Source: CALJDF01 sp038121105
Lineage (GTDB): Bacteria; Pseudomonadota; Alphaproteobacteria; SHVP01
Length of the DNA stretch: 64,000 nucleotides
Direction: 5' to 3'
Assembly (NCBI GenBank): GCA_038121105.1
Contig: JAYONB010000007.1
Span: 128,170 to 192,169 of the forward strand
The position numbers were made by a program, and so were the translations under genes. Positions 14,889 to 23,523 of the stretch are shown here, in pieces; position 1 is the stretch's first letter; each line of letters begins with the position of its first letter. The notes under the pieces are model-generated. The model worked only from the letters and a program-made list of their open reading frames with translations. It was not told where the DNA came from and ran no database searches.

Positions 14889-16283
14889 ATGAAGACCTTT
14901 CCGATCTTTCTTACGTTGCAGGGTCGGCCCGCACTGGTCGTTGGCGCCGGTGCGATGACCGTCGCCAAGGCGCGCCTGCTCCATGCGGCCGGTGCGCGGG
15001 TGACCCTAATCACCAACCGGGACACGCCGGACGCCGAATTGCCCCAAGACGACGCGGCCCGAATCCTCGACCGCCCCTTCCGCAAGGTCGATGCACCCCG
15101 GTACGCCCTGATCTACAGCGCCACCGGCGATGCCGTGGAGGATGCCCGCGTGGCCGCCGCGGCCCGCGCCGCCGGCATTCCGGTCAATGCGGTCGACCGG
15201 CCGGACTTGTCGAGCTTCATCACCCCGGCCATTGTCGACCGCGATCCGATAACCATCGCCATTTCCAGCGCCGGTACGGCGCCGGTCCTGGCGCGCCAAC
15301 TGCGTATGAAACTCGAGGCCGAACTGCCGCGCCGCCTCGGTCGTCTCGCCGCATTCGCAGGCAGCTTTCGCAACGCGGTCAAAAGTGCCGTCAGCGACTT
15401 CGGCGCGCGCCGCGCGTTGTGGGACGGCCTGTTCAACGGCCCGATCGCGGACGCGGTCTTGCGCGGCGACGAGGCCGAAGCCCGCGAGCGCATGATCTCG
15501 ACGATCAACCGACCCGTCGCGCCCCCGCGCGGTATCGTGCATATCGTCGGCGCCGGCCCGGGCGATCCGGAACTCCTCACGCTCAAGGCGCTCCAGGCCC
15601 TCCAGCGCGCCGACGTCGTGTTCTACGACCGGTTGGTCAGCGCCGAGGTTTTGGACTTCGCCCGGCGCGATACCGAGCGCGTGTTCGTCGGCAAAACGCC
15701 CGGCAGCCCGACGATGCCGCAACACGAAATCAACGCCTTGCTCGCGCGTCGCGCCCAAGCGGGCGAACGCGTCGTCCGCCTCAAGGGCGGCGATCCTTTT
15801 ATTTTCGGTCGAGGCGGCGAAGAAGTCGCCCATCTCACGGCCCGCGGAATCGAAGTCGTCGTCGTCCCCGGCATCACCGCGGCCGCCGGTTGCGCCGCCG
15901 CGGCGCAAATCCCGCTGACCCACCGCGACCATGCCACGGCCGTCACCTTCGTCACCGGACACGCTCAGGACGGCGAACCCGATTTGGACTGGCGCGCGCT
16001 CGCCTCGTTCGGCCAGACGCTCGCCATCTACATGGGCATCGCCCAGGCCAAGGTCATCGCGACGCGCCTGATCGACGCCGGCCGCGACCCCGCCACCCCC
16101 GTTTCCGTCGTCGAAAACGGCACCACCCATCGACAACGGGTCGTCTCCGGAACCTTGCGCGGGCTTGCCCGTCTTATCGCCGGCAACGACATCACCAGCC
16201 CCGCACTTCTCATCATCGGGGCCGTCACCTTGGCCGCTGCAGATGCCGACCGACCGGCCGAAGCGCTGCAAGCCGCCGTCTAA
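14889..16283 (+). CDS. cysG: Siroheme synthase (CysG)
   Basis: This multifunctional enzyme turns uroporphyrinogen III into siroheme by methylation, NAD-dependent dehydrogenation and iron insertion. Residues 1-210 are the dehydrogenase/ferrochelatase half, with LVVGAGAMTVAKARLLHAAGA (Rossmann site) near 17-37. Residues from about 217 onward are the SAM-dependent methyltransferase half: VHIVGAGPGDPELLTLKAL, FVGKTPGSPT, then VRLKGGDPFIFGRGGEE. The length (464) is that of full CysG. It is first gene of an operon with a DUF2849 gene, sulfite reductase and DUF934; siroheme is the cofactor of that reductase. Confidence 0.94.
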   Translation: MKTFPIFLTLQGRPALVVGAGAMTVAKARLLHAAGARVTLITNRDTPDAELPQDDAARILDRPFRKVDAPRYALIYSATGDAVEDARVAAAARAAGIPVNAVDRPDLSSFITPAIVDRDPITIAISSAGTAPVLARQLRMKLEAELPRRLGRLAAFAGSFRNAVKSAVSDFGARRALWDGLFNGPIADAVLRGDEAEARERMISTINRPVAPPRGIVHIVGAGPGDPELLTLKALQALQRADVVFYDRLVSAEVLDFARRDTERVFVGKTPGSPTMPQHEINALLARRAQAGERVVRLKGGDPFIFGRGGEEVAHLTARGIEVVVVPGITAAAGCAAAAQIPLTHRDHATAVTFVTGHAQDGEPDLDWRALASFGQTLAIYMGIAQAKVIATRLIDAGRDPATPVSVVENGTTHRQRVVSGTLRGLARLIAGNDITSPALLIIGAVTLAAADADRPAEALQAAV

Positions 16284-16294
16284 AGGAGAACGCC

Positions 16295-16588
16295 ATGGCC
16301 ACCCAAGTCGTTTCAGCCAACCGCCTCGACAACGGACGCGTTGTCTATCTCGCCCCCAGCGGCCAATGGGTCGGCGCCCTCAGCGAAGCCGAGGTCGCCA
16401 AGGACAAGCCCACCGCCCAAGACCTTCTGCAGCGCGCCGAAACTGCCGTCATCGAAAGCCACATCGTCGGCCCCTATTTGATCGACGTCACCGCGGCGAG
16501 CGCCGCACAGCGCCCGCAGCGCCTGCGCGAACTGATCCGCGCCACCGGGCCGACGGTTCAACCCGCCACTTCGACCCCCGCCCTCTAG
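16295..16588 (+). CDS. DUF2849 small protein
   Basis: The 97-residue protein (MATQVVSANRLDNGRVVYL, then SGQWVGALSEAEVA) is a DUF2849 member. The family is found almost only beside alphaproteobacterial sulfite/nitrite reductase genes, as here. Function is unknown; position suggests assembly or regulation of the reductase. AAAGGAG nine bases before the ATG is an excellent ribosome binding site. Its stop overlaps the GTG start of the next gene by one base (TAGTG), indicating translational coupling. Confidence 0.85.
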   Translation: MATQVVSANRLDNGRVVYLAPSGQWVGALSEAEVAKDKPTAQDLLQRAETAVIESHIVGPYLIDVTAASAAQRPQRLRELIRATGPTVQPATSTPAL

Positions 16589-18249
16589 TGGCGGCCACCT
16601 ACCACTACAACGCCGCCGACCGCACCTTGGTGCGCGAGCGGGTGGCGCAGTTTCGTGATCAGGTGAACCGGCGCCTGGCCGGCGACCTCACCGAGGACGC
16701 CTTTCGCCCGCTGCGGCTGATGAACGGGCTCTACCTGCAACTGCACGCTTACATGCTGCGCGTGGCCATTCCCTACGGCACCTTGTCGGCAGCTCAGATG
16801 CGCAAGCTGGCCGATATCGCGCGGCGCTACGACCGCGGATACGGTCACTTCACCACCCGACAGAACATCCAATACAACTGGATCGACCTCGAACAAACGC
16901 CGGATCTGCTGGACGAGCTTGCCGATGTCGACATGCACGCCATTCAGACCAGCGGCAACGTGATCCGCAACGTCACCGCCGATCACTACGCCGGCGCGAC
17001 GGCCGACGAGGTCGACGATTCGCGCATCTACGCCGAGATCATTCGGCAGTGGTCGACGCTGCATCCCGAGTTTTCGTTCCTGCCACGCAAGTTCAAGATC
17101 GCCGTCACCGCAAGCCCGACCGACCGGGCCGCCCTCAAGGTCCACGACATCGGCGTTCGATTGCATCTCCAGGGCGATGCGCGCGGCTTCGAGGTGATGG
17201 TCGGCGGCGGCCAAGGGCGCACCCCGATGCTCGCCAAGACGATCCGCGATTTCCTGCCCGAGCGCGACCTACTCAGCTATCTCGAAGCGATCTTGCGCGT
17301 CTACAACCGGCTCGGACGCCGCGACAACAAATACAAGGCCCGCATCAAAATTCTGGTTCACGAACTTGGCGCGGACGACTTTGCCGCCATGGTCGAGACG
17401 GAATGGCAGGCCATCAAGGATGGGCCGCTGGCGTTGCCGGCCGAAGAAATCACCCGCATCCGCCGCCATTTTCATCCGCCGCCGTTCCTCGACCTCGATG
17501 CCCCGAACGCGTTGCGGGCCGCCAAAGAGCGCATCGATTCGGCGTTCAACCGATGGCTCAAGGTCAACACCAAGCCGCACAAACACCCGGGCTACGCCAT
17601 CGTCGATATCTCGCTGAAACCGACCGGCGGCATTCCGGGCGACGCAACCGCCGATCAAATGGATGCCGTCGCGGACCTCGCGGCGCGCTACAGCTTCGAC
17701 GAGATTCGCGTCACCCATACGCAAAACCTCGTCCTGCCCCATGTCGAAGAAGGCAAACTTTACGATCTGTGGCAGGCGCTCGACCGGTTCGGGCTTGCCA
17801 CCCCCAACGTCGGACTCGCGGGCGACATCATTTCGTGCCCCGGATTGGATTATTGCTCGCTCGCCACCGCCCGCTCGATTCCCATCGCCCAAGCGATCAG
17901 CACCCGCCTTGCCGATGTCGGCTTGCAAGAAGACCTCGGCACGTTGGGAATCAAGATCTCGGGCTGCATCAACGCTTGCGGCCACCACCATGTCGGCAAT
18001 ATCGGCATTCTCGGCCTCGAAAAGAACGGCGAGGAATTCTACCAACTCACCCTCGGCGGCGACCCCGGCTCCGATGCCTCATTGGGCGAGGTCGTCGGCA
18101 AATCGTTTTCGGCCGAGGGCATCGTCGATGCCGTCGAACAGATCACCCATGCCTATCGCGACCTGCGCGGCCCCGGCGAAACCTTCATCGCTACCTACCG
18201 GCGGGTCGGCCCCGCCCCCTTCAAGGAGACCCTCTATGCCGCTGCTTAA
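16588..18249 (+). CDS. cysI: Sulfite (or nitrite) reductase, siroheme-4Fe4S hemoprotein subunit
   Basis: The enzyme reduces sulfite to sulfide with six electrons in assimilatory sulfur metabolism. The 553-residue product has the duplicated ferredoxin-like halves and the cluster ligands Cys417, Cys423, Cys460 and Cys464 (C-X5-C ... GCINAC), the siroheme-4Fe4S signature. RYDRGYGHFTTRQNIQYNWI supplies siroheme-contact Arg residues. Homology starts near the GTG at 16588, just after the DUF2849 stop. The open frame continues upstream in other-gene sequence and is ignored. Linkage to cysG and DUF934 favours sulfite over nitrite. It overlaps the next gene by 14 bp. Confidence 0.9.
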   Translation: MAATYHYNAADRTLVRERVAQFRDQVNRRLAGDLTEDAFRPLRLMNGLYLQLHAYMLRVAIPYGTLSAAQMRKLADIARRYDRGYGHFTTRQNIQYNWIDLEQTPDLLDELADVDMHAIQTSGNVIRNVTADHYAGATADEVDDSRIYAEIIRQWSTLHPEFSFLPRKFKIAVTASPTDRAALKVHDIGVRLHLQGDARGFEVMVGGGQGRTPMLAKTIRDFLPERDLLSYLEAILRVYNRLGRRDNKYKARIKILVHELGADDFAAMVETEWQAIKDGPLALPAEEITRIRRHFHPPPFLDLDAPNALRAAKERIDSAFNRWLKVNTKPHKHPGYAIVDISLKPTGGIPGDATADQMDAVADLAARYSFDEIRVTHTQNLVLPHVEEGKLYDLWQALDRFGLATPNVGLAGDIISCPGLDYCSLATARSIPIAQAISTRLADVGLQEDLGTLGIKISGCINACGHHHVGNIGILGLEKNGEEFYQLTLGGDPGSDASLGEVVGKSFSAEGIVDAVEQITHAYRDLRGPGETFIATYRRVGPAPFKETLYAAA

Positions 18250-18664
18250 AGACGGCGCCCTTACCGAAGATCCCTGGCAACACGTTACCGGCGTGCGGCT
18301 CGACCTCGCGACATGGCAAGCCGACCGCGATGCGCTCATCGCCCGCGCGGTGCCGCTGGGACTGACCCTCGGTCCCGAGGACGCGATCGAGCCGCTCGGC
18401 CCCGATATCCATCGTTTCAGCCTGATTGCCCTGGACTTCCCCGCCTTCACGGACGGGCGGCCCTATTCGGCGGCCCGCCTGCTGCGCGAACGCTTCGGCT
18501 ATCGCGGCGAATTGCGCGCCACCGGCGACGTGCAACGCGATCAAATGGCGTTCATGGCGCGGTGCGGCTTCGATGCCTTCGAGGTAGCCAACGAACAGGC
18601 CGCCAGAGACTTCGCCGCCGCGCAGGCCGAGATCAGCGTCACCTATCAACCCCCCGCGGCTTAG
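18236..18664 (+). CDS. DUF934 protein of the sulfite-reduction operon
   Basis: The 142-residue protein belongs to DUF934: MPLLKDGALTEDPW at the start, FPAFTDGRPYSAARLLRERF in the middle, and RCGFDAFEVANEQ toward the end, all family hallmarks. DUF934 proteins sit next to cysI in many proteobacteria and are annotated as oxidoreductase-like; the activity is undefined. AAGGAG lies nine bases before the ATG, inside the end of cysI. In many relatives the next gene is cysH (APS/PAPS reductase), but here a convergent bactofilin follows, so the operon ends early. Confidence 0.85.
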   Translation: MPLLKDGALTEDPWQHVTGVRLDLATWQADRDALIARAVPLGLTLGPEDAIEPLGPDIHRFSLIALDFPAFTDGRPYSAARLLRERFGYRGELRATGDVQRDQMAFMARCGFDAFEVANEQAARDFAAAQAEISVTYQPPAA

Positions 18665-18707
18665 ACCCGCAACGCCGCCACACCTGAACGGTCCAGGGCC
18701 GCGCGGT

Positions 18708-19253
18708 TCAGTCCGCGTTCGCCTCGTCGGCGGTCGACGTTTCGGGCGACGCCAACGCCACCACGGGCACCGACTCGTCCTCGGCGCGCGCGGTACGCGT
18801 CAAGTCACCGGTCACGCACCCCCCCTTCTCGACCTCCAACGCATCGTAGATCACCGTCCCGGTCACCTGGCCCGAGCGGCGCACGCTCAGGCATCCCCGC
18901 ACCGTCAATTGGCCGTCAAAATGACCGTCGATTTCGGCGGCCTCGACCTCGGCGCTTCCTCTGACCTGACCGGTGGCCGAAATCGCCAAAACCCGCGCCG
19001 CGATCGTCGCCTCGACATCGCCCTCGACCGTCAGCCGATCGCACGAACTCACCTCGCCCTTCAAGCGCAAGCCACGGCCGACATGCAAATTGGCGTCCTC
19101 CCCCGGCTCGACCGCCACGGCCGGCTCGTCCGGCCACCAGCCGGGTTTGGGCTTCTCCGGTAGCCCGGTGCTTTGTCGTGTCGTGTCGGCGTTAGGGGCT
19201 TCGGCCCCGCCGCGTTGACGAAGCGATTTGAATCCTAGGGGTGATCTTTCCAC
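18708..19253 (-). CDS. Bactofilin (DUF583) cytoskeletal protein
   Basis: The 181-residue protein has a central beta-helix of short hydrophobic repeats (HVGRGLRLKGEVSSCDRLTVEG, IDGHFDGQLTVRGCLSVRRS, VTGTVIYDALEVEKGGCVTG, around 57-160) between unstructured Pro/Glu-rich tails. This is the bactofilin architecture. Such proteins polymerise without nucleotide and organise cell-shape, stalk or polar structures, often with M23 peptidases. No M23 gene is adjacent (one lies at 30.3 kb). It is alone between two convergent or co-directional unrelated genes. Confidence 0.85.
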   Translation of the reverse strand: MERSPLGFKSLRQRGGAEAPNADTTRQSTGLPEKPKPGWWPDEPAVAVEPGEDANLHVGRGLRLKGEVSSCDRLTVEGDVEATIAARVLAISATGQVRGSAEVEAAEIDGHFDGQLTVRGCLSVRRSGQVTGTVIYDALEVEKGGCVTGDLTRTARAEDESVPVVALASPETSTADEANAD

Positions 19254-19349
19254 GATGCTGTCTCCCTGCGTGGTGAGGCGAAGGACGACAGCGTGTCAGG
19301 GGAATGGGGCGCGAGTGGGATGCCAACAAGGCGAATCCGTGGCACGTCG

Positions 19350-20096
19350 TCAGATCAACAACGCCGCGGCCCCCGACCCGAACAACATCACCAAGGAGAC
19401 CTTGCGAAACCAGGTCAGCGGCGCCCGCGCGAACAACCGCGCCCCGAACCATGTCGCCGCCATGAACATCGGCGCCAGCGCCAGCGCGCGGGTGATGCTC
19501 ACCGCGACCGCGCCCCCGGCGACCAGCAACGACACCTGCACCACGATCAGTCCGGCAAACACCGCCAGCACGATGCGCGCGCGTTGGATCTCGGGACGCT
19601 CCGGCGCTGACAGGAAATACGCCACCAGCACCGGACCGGTGATCCCGGCAATGCCGCCCATGAACCCGGCGATGCCACCCGCCGTTGCCCGCATCATCGG
19701 CCCGCGGCGGCCATGATAGGTCCAGCCCGACGCCAACAGCACGCCCGACAGCAACACCAACACGCCGATGATTCGCCGCACTAAGGTCGCGTCCAACGAG
19801 ACCAACAACGCCGCCCCCACCGGCACCATGACCATTTGCGCGATCATCAGGGGCGCCATACGGCGCCAGGACACCAGCCGCATCGCCGCCGGCACCATTT
19901 GCGCCGAGCCCAGCAACGATGTCAGGCTGCCCACCGCGATCCCCCCCACCGGGCCAAACAGCAAGGCCAGCAACGGCACCGCGAACAGCCCCGAACCGAA
20001 CCCGCCGGTATAACCGTGCATGACGCCCGCGATGGCGAATACCAGTGCGGCGTACAGGAACGAGAGGTTAAAGGCCTCGGCAAATAGCTCGGGCAT
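19350..20096 (-). CDS. TauE/SafE (TSUP) family permease
   Basis: The 248-residue protein has about eight transmembrane helices and the two TSUP half-repeats: HGYTGGFGSGLFAVPLLALL (28-47) and AGGIAGFMGGIAGITGPVLV (139-158). Family members move sulfite, sulfoacetate or other small anions across the inner membrane. Proximity to the sulfite-reduction operon (1.4 kb away, across the bactofilin) makes a sulfur substrate possible but unproven. ATG 20096 precedes the first helix. The 96-bp gap to the bactofilin gene shows no clear site. Confidence 0.8.
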   Translation of the reverse strand: MPELFAEAFNLSFLYAALVFAIAGVMHGYTGGFGSGLFAVPLLALLFGPVGGIAVGSLTSLLGSAQMVPAAMRLVSWRRMAPLMIAQMVMVPVGAALLVSLDATLVRRIIGVLVLLSGVLLASGWTYHGRRGPMMRATAGGIAGFMGGIAGITGPVLVAYFLSAPERPEIQRARIVLAVFAGLIVVQVSLLVAGGAVAVSITRALALAPMFMAATWFGARLFARAPLTWFRKVSLVMLFGSGAAALLI

Positions 20097-20178
20097 CGGG
20101 CTCACAAAGCGGTGGGTTGGCGCGCGCGCCAACAGACTTATATAACCGGGACGCCTGAACCCAGGAGAATCAGCGCCC

Positions 20179-21534
20179 ATGACCCAATCTCGCGACGCCG
20201 AGGCCCGCACGCTTTCGTTCCTGAGCGACCTCGTCGCCCGCGCCATCAAGGCGGGCGCCGATACCGCCGACGCCATCGCCGCCGAAAGCATCTCCCTAGG
20301 GGTCTCCCAACGGCTCGGCAAACGCGAAGACCTGGAGCGCGCCGAATCGGTCGATCTCGGCTTGCGCGTCATGCTGGGCCAGCGCCAGGCCATGGTCTCT
20401 TCCACCGACCGGTCCGAGACCGCAGTCGAGGAGCTCGTCACCCGCGCCGTTGCGATGGCCAAGATCGCACCGGAAGACCCCCATATCGGCCTAGCCGACC
20501 CCGACCTCATCGCCACCTCGTGGCCCGATCTCGAGCTGATGGATCCCTACGAGCCCAACCCCGAAGAGCTTTACGCCCGCGCCGCCGAGGCAGAAGACGC
20601 CGCGCGCGCGGTCAAAGGCGTCACCAATTCCGAAGGTGCGGATGCGAGCTGGGGCCGCAGCACCGTGGCGCTCGCCACATCGGGCGGGTTCGCCGCAGCC
20701 TATAGCGGCACCTCGCATTCGGTCTCGGCGTCGGTCATCGCCGGCGAAGGCACCGACATGGAACGCGACTACGACTATTCCTCGGTGCGTTTTCTCAAAG
20801 ATCTCGACGACCCCGCGACCATCGGCCGTCAGGCCGGCGAACGCGCGGTCAAACGCCTCAACCCGCGCAAGGTCAAATCCGGTGCCGTGCCGGTGGTGTT
20901 CGATCCGCGCGTTTCCAACGGCTTGCTCGGACATCTGGCAAGCGCCATCAACGGCGCGGCGGTTGCCCGCGGCACCAGTTTCTTGCGCGACAAGATGGAC
21001 GAAAAAGTGTTCGCCGTGGGCATCGTCATCGTCGACGACCCGCACATCAAAGCCGGGCTCGCCTCGCGACCCTTCGACGGCGAAGGCGTCGCCAATCGCC
21101 GCATGAACCTCATCGAAGACGGCCGGCTCACGACCTGGCTCTTGGATACCGCGACCGGCCATCAACTCGGCCTTAAATCCACCGGCCATGCCAGCCGCGG
21201 TGCGTCCTCGCCGCCCTCGCCCAGCCGCTCCAACCTTTACATGGAACCGGGCCCGCACACGCCCGAGGCCCTGATGGCCGATATCGCCTCCGGGCTCTAC
21301 GTCACCGAACTGATCGGCTTCGGCGTCAATGCGGTGACCGGCGATTACAGCCGCGGCGCGGCGGGCTATTGGATCGAGAACGGCGAGATCGCCTTTCCGG
21401 TCAGCGAACTCACCATCGCCGGCAACCTCAAGGACATGTTCCTCAACACCACCGCAGCGAACGATCTCGAGTTTCGCTACGGCGCCAATGCGCCGACGAT
21501 CCGTCTCGAAGGCCTCACCGTGGCCGGCGCGTGA
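20179..21534 (+). CDS. pmbA: TldE/PmbA-like metalloprotease subunit
   Basis: The 451-residue protein matches PmbA (TldE), the partner of TldD in a heterodimeric protease that cuts unfolded or leader peptides (for example microcin B17 precursor and CcdA). Typical segments are VSQRLGKREDLERAESVDLGLRV near 52 and TGHASRGASSPPSPSRSNLYME near 335. The C-terminal GFGVNAVTGDYSRGAAGYWIENGEIAFPV is also characteristic. TldD carries the HEXXXH zinc site; PmbA lacks it, as here. No tldD is in the window. A good AGGAG precedes ATG 20179. Overlaps the next gene by GTGA. Confidence 0.9.
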   Translation: MTQSRDAEARTLSFLSDLVARAIKAGADTADAIAAESISLGVSQRLGKREDLERAESVDLGLRVMLGQRQAMVSSTDRSETAVEELVTRAVAMAKIAPEDPHIGLADPDLIATSWPDLELMDPYEPNPEELYARAAEAEDAARAVKGVTNSEGADASWGRSTVALATSGGFAAAYSGTSHSVSASVIAGEGTDMERDYDYSSVRFLKDLDDPATIGRQAGERAVKRLNPRKVKSGAVPVVFDPRVSNGLLGHLASAINGAAVARGTSFLRDKMDEKVFAVGIVIVDDPHIKAGLASRPFDGEGVANRRMNLIEDGRLTTWLLDTATGHQLGLKSTGHASRGASSPPSPSRSNLYMEPGPHTPEALMADIASGLYVTELIGFGVNAVTGDYSRGAAGYWIENGEIAFPVSELTIAGNLKDMFLNTTAANDLEFRYGANAPTIRLEGLTVAGA

Positions 21535-22331
21535 CGGCAACGCCCGCCCCCCAAGACGACCTCGGTCCCGACCACCTGCTGCTGCTCGAAGCCGTCCGCG
21601 AGGCGGGCGCGCTGGCGCTCAAGTATTTCCGCACCGACGTCGAGTCCTGGGACAAATCGCCCGACAACCCGGTCAGCGAAGCCGACCTCGCGGTCGACAG
21701 ATTGCTCCGCGAGCAACTCACCGCCGCGCGACCCGACTACAGCTGGCTGTCCGAAGAAACCGAAGACAATCCCGAGCGCCGCGGCAAAAGCCACGTCTGG
21801 ATCGTCGATCCGATCGACGGCACCCGCGCCTTCTTGCGCGGCACCCCGCAATTCGCGGTCTCCGCCGCGCTTGTCGTGGACGGCCGCCCGGTGCTGGGCG
21901 CCGTGTTCAATCCCGCCCAAGACGAGATGTTCGAGGCCGTCAAAGGCGGCGGCGCGCGCCTCAACGCCGCCCCGATCCATGTCTCCGGCAACACCGACCC
22001 GACTTGCGCGCGCCTCCTCGCCGCCAAAAAGACCTTCCGCACCCACGGCTGGCCCGAGGTCGCCGAGGGCGCCGAGTTCCACTTCGTCAACTCGATGGCC
22101 TACCGCATGGTCGTCGTCGCCGACGGCCGGTACGACGCCACCATCACCACCACCAACAAAAGCGAATGGGACATCGCCGCCGCCCACCTCATCGTCGAAG
22201 AAGCCGGCGGCGCCGTCACCAACGTCGACGGCACCCCCCTCACCTACAACCGCGAACACGTCCACCACGACAACGTGCTGTGCGCCGGCAAGAAACTCCA
22301 CGACGTGTTGGTTGCTGGGCTAAAGAGCTAA
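21531..22331 (+). CDS. Inositol monophosphatase/CysQ-family phosphatase
   Basis: The 266-residue enzyme has the Mg-dependent IMPase signatures: Glu76 in WLSEETEDN, DPIDGTRAF (93-101) and, near the end, WDIAAAHLIVEEAGG with the third metal Asp. Such enzymes hydrolyse inositol phosphates or 3'-phosphoadenosine 5'-phosphate. The pair pmbA plus this gene is common in alphaproteobacteria, where it is often called cysQ-like; PAP removal would suit the sulfite operon nearby, but substrate is not decided by the sequence. Start is the GTG at 21531 overlapping pmbA's TGA. Confidence 0.85.
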   Translation: MTATPAPQDDLGPDHLLLLEAVREAGALALKYFRTDVESWDKSPDNPVSEADLAVDRLLREQLTAARPDYSWLSEETEDNPERRGKSHVWIVDPIDGTRAFLRGTPQFAVSAALVVDGRPVLGAVFNPAQDEMFEAVKGGGARLNAAPIHVSGNTDPTCARLLAAKKTFRTHGWPEVAEGAEFHFVNSMAYRMVVVADGRYDATITTTNKSEWDIAAAHLIVEEAGGAVTNVDGTPLTYNREHVHHDNVLCAGKKLHDVLVAGLKS

Positions 22332-22369
22332 CGCGCGCTCGGATTCCGGGTCCCACACCCCAGCGTCTC

Positions 22370-22433
22370 TCATCCTGAGGAGGCGCCGGACGGCCAAAGC
22401 CTGCCATGGGCCTGCCGAATGGTCCCGAAGGAC
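22370..22433. repeat. Dispersed repeat family A, copy 3 (long form)
   Basis: TCATCCTGAGGAGGCGCC is followed by an insertion of about 30 bp relative to other copies, then GGTCCCGAAGGACG. With the next two entries it fills the 297-bp gap 22332-22628, which repeats the element order of 8740-9069. No gene is seen in the gap. Confidence 0.65.
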
Positions 22434-22460
22434 GCCCACCCAATTGCCGGGGCCGAAACC

Positions 22461-22496
22461 CGCAAAGCGTCCGCTGGCCTCCGCGGACGCTTTGCG
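22461..22496. repeat. Perfect 14-bp hairpin, part of composite repeat
   Basis: CGCAAAGCGTCCGC (22461-22474) and GCGGACGCTTTGCG (22483-22496) pair perfectly around an 8-base loop. The shorter relative is at 8822-8847. No T-run follows on either side. Confidence 0.7.
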
Positions 22497-22518
22497 CGCG
22501 GCACCTTTACCCCCACCC

Positions 22519-22624
22519 AACTCCTCCCCCTGCGCGTCAGGGGGAGGCCGGGAGGGGGTCGCCGCGAACAACGCGCGGTACCGCCAACCCCCACCTTCAT
22601 CCTCCCCCTCAAGAGGGAGAGGAG
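22519..22624. repeat. Family B palindromic repeat, inverted doublet
   Basis: The forward unit is at 22519-22560 (AACTCCTCCCCCT ... GGGGGAGGCC GGGAGGGGGTC) and the reverse unit at 22584-22624. It ends at the stop of the lipid-kinase gene (22629). Confidence 0.65.
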
Positions 22625-22628
22625 ATGT

Positions 22629-23510
22629 TCAATGCGTCGATGGGGGTGACGCCACCATCAACGCATCATCCACCACCTCGATCTCCACCGGCGTCGTCAA
22701 CCGGTTGTCGCCGTCCAACTGCACGGGCTTGCCCGCGGGCGCCGCAATGCGCATCCGCTGCGCTGGGACGATCCGCACGTCCGGCAAGGCATAGAGGTTG
22801 CCGCGCATATAGGCCGCGCCGTAGCGCATCAGGTTCCACCGCCCGTGCCGCAGGCCGATCAGCACATGAAGGTCGCGCCCCGTCAGCCGCGCCGCGGGCG
22901 CGACGACCTTATCGCCGGCATAGCGCGCCGCATTGGTGACGATTACCGAAGACACGCGATGGACCGCGCCGTCGATCTCGACATCGAACACCGTGTCGCC
23001 TTCGGCGATCAGCGCCCGCACCAGCGCGATGTAATAGGCGGTTTGCCCGAGCCGTTTCTTCAATCCGGGCGAAAGAAACTTCACCGCCGCCGCGTCGGCA
23101 CCCGCACCGGCCGTCAGTATGAAATGCCGCCCGTTGGCGCGGCCCACCGTCACCGGGGTCAACGACCCGTCGGCCAGAACGGCGGCGAGCCCCGCCGCAT
23201 CGCCGGGCAGCCCGAGTTCCAGCGCCAACACGTTGATCGTCCCCAGCGGCAACGTGGCGAAGCCGGGCCGCGCCCCGTCGCGCCTCATCAGCCCTTCCAC
23301 CACTTCGTTGATGGTCCCATCGCCGCCGGCCGCCACCACGAGATCGGCGTCGGCCGCCCGGGCCACGTCGGTCGCATGATCCGGCCCCTCCGTAGCAACG
23401 ACCTCAGCTGCCACCCCGCGCGCGCCCAGCGCCGCCACCACCCCGTCCAGCAACGCGGTGCGCCGCTTGCCGGCGGTCGGGTTGTGAATGATCAGAATGC
23501 GCCGCGTCAT
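22629..23510 (-). CDS. Diacylglycerol/lipid kinase family protein (YegS/DagK-like)
   Basis: The 293-residue protein has the DAGK catalytic fold: HNPTAGKRR (9-17) and the nucleotide-binding GGDGTINEV (62-70), then LPLGTINVLALELGLP, matching the LPxGTxN(x)A element. It phosphorylates a lipid with ATP; diacylglycerol, phosphatidylglycerol or sphingoid bases are known substrates in the family. The C-terminal beta domain is present. It lies 13 bp downstream of the molybdopterin oxidoreductase gene on the same strand, so they may be co-transcribed, though no functional link is evident. Confidence 0.85.
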   Translation of the reverse strand: MTRRILIIHNPTAGKRRTALLDGVVAALGARGVAAEVVATEGPDHATDVARAADADLVVAAGGDGTINEVVEGLMRRDGARPGFATLPLGTINVLALELGLPGDAAGLAAVLADGSLTPVTVGRANGRHFILTAGAGADAAAVKFLSPGLKKRLGQTAYYIALVRALIAEGDTVFDVEIDGAVHRVSSVIVTNAARYAGDKVVAPAARLTGRDLHVLIGLRHGRWNLMRYGAAYMRGNLYALPDVRIVPAQRMRIAAPAGKPVQLDGDNRLTTPVEIEVVDDALMVASPPSTH

Positions 23511-23523
23511 CGCGGCCCAGGCC

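Noticed and set aside
18684..18711. A CTGAAC/GTTCAG dyad as a terminator between DUF934 and bactofilin genes
   Set aside because: The stem is only six pairs with a long loop, overlaps the bactofilin stop and lacks a T-run.
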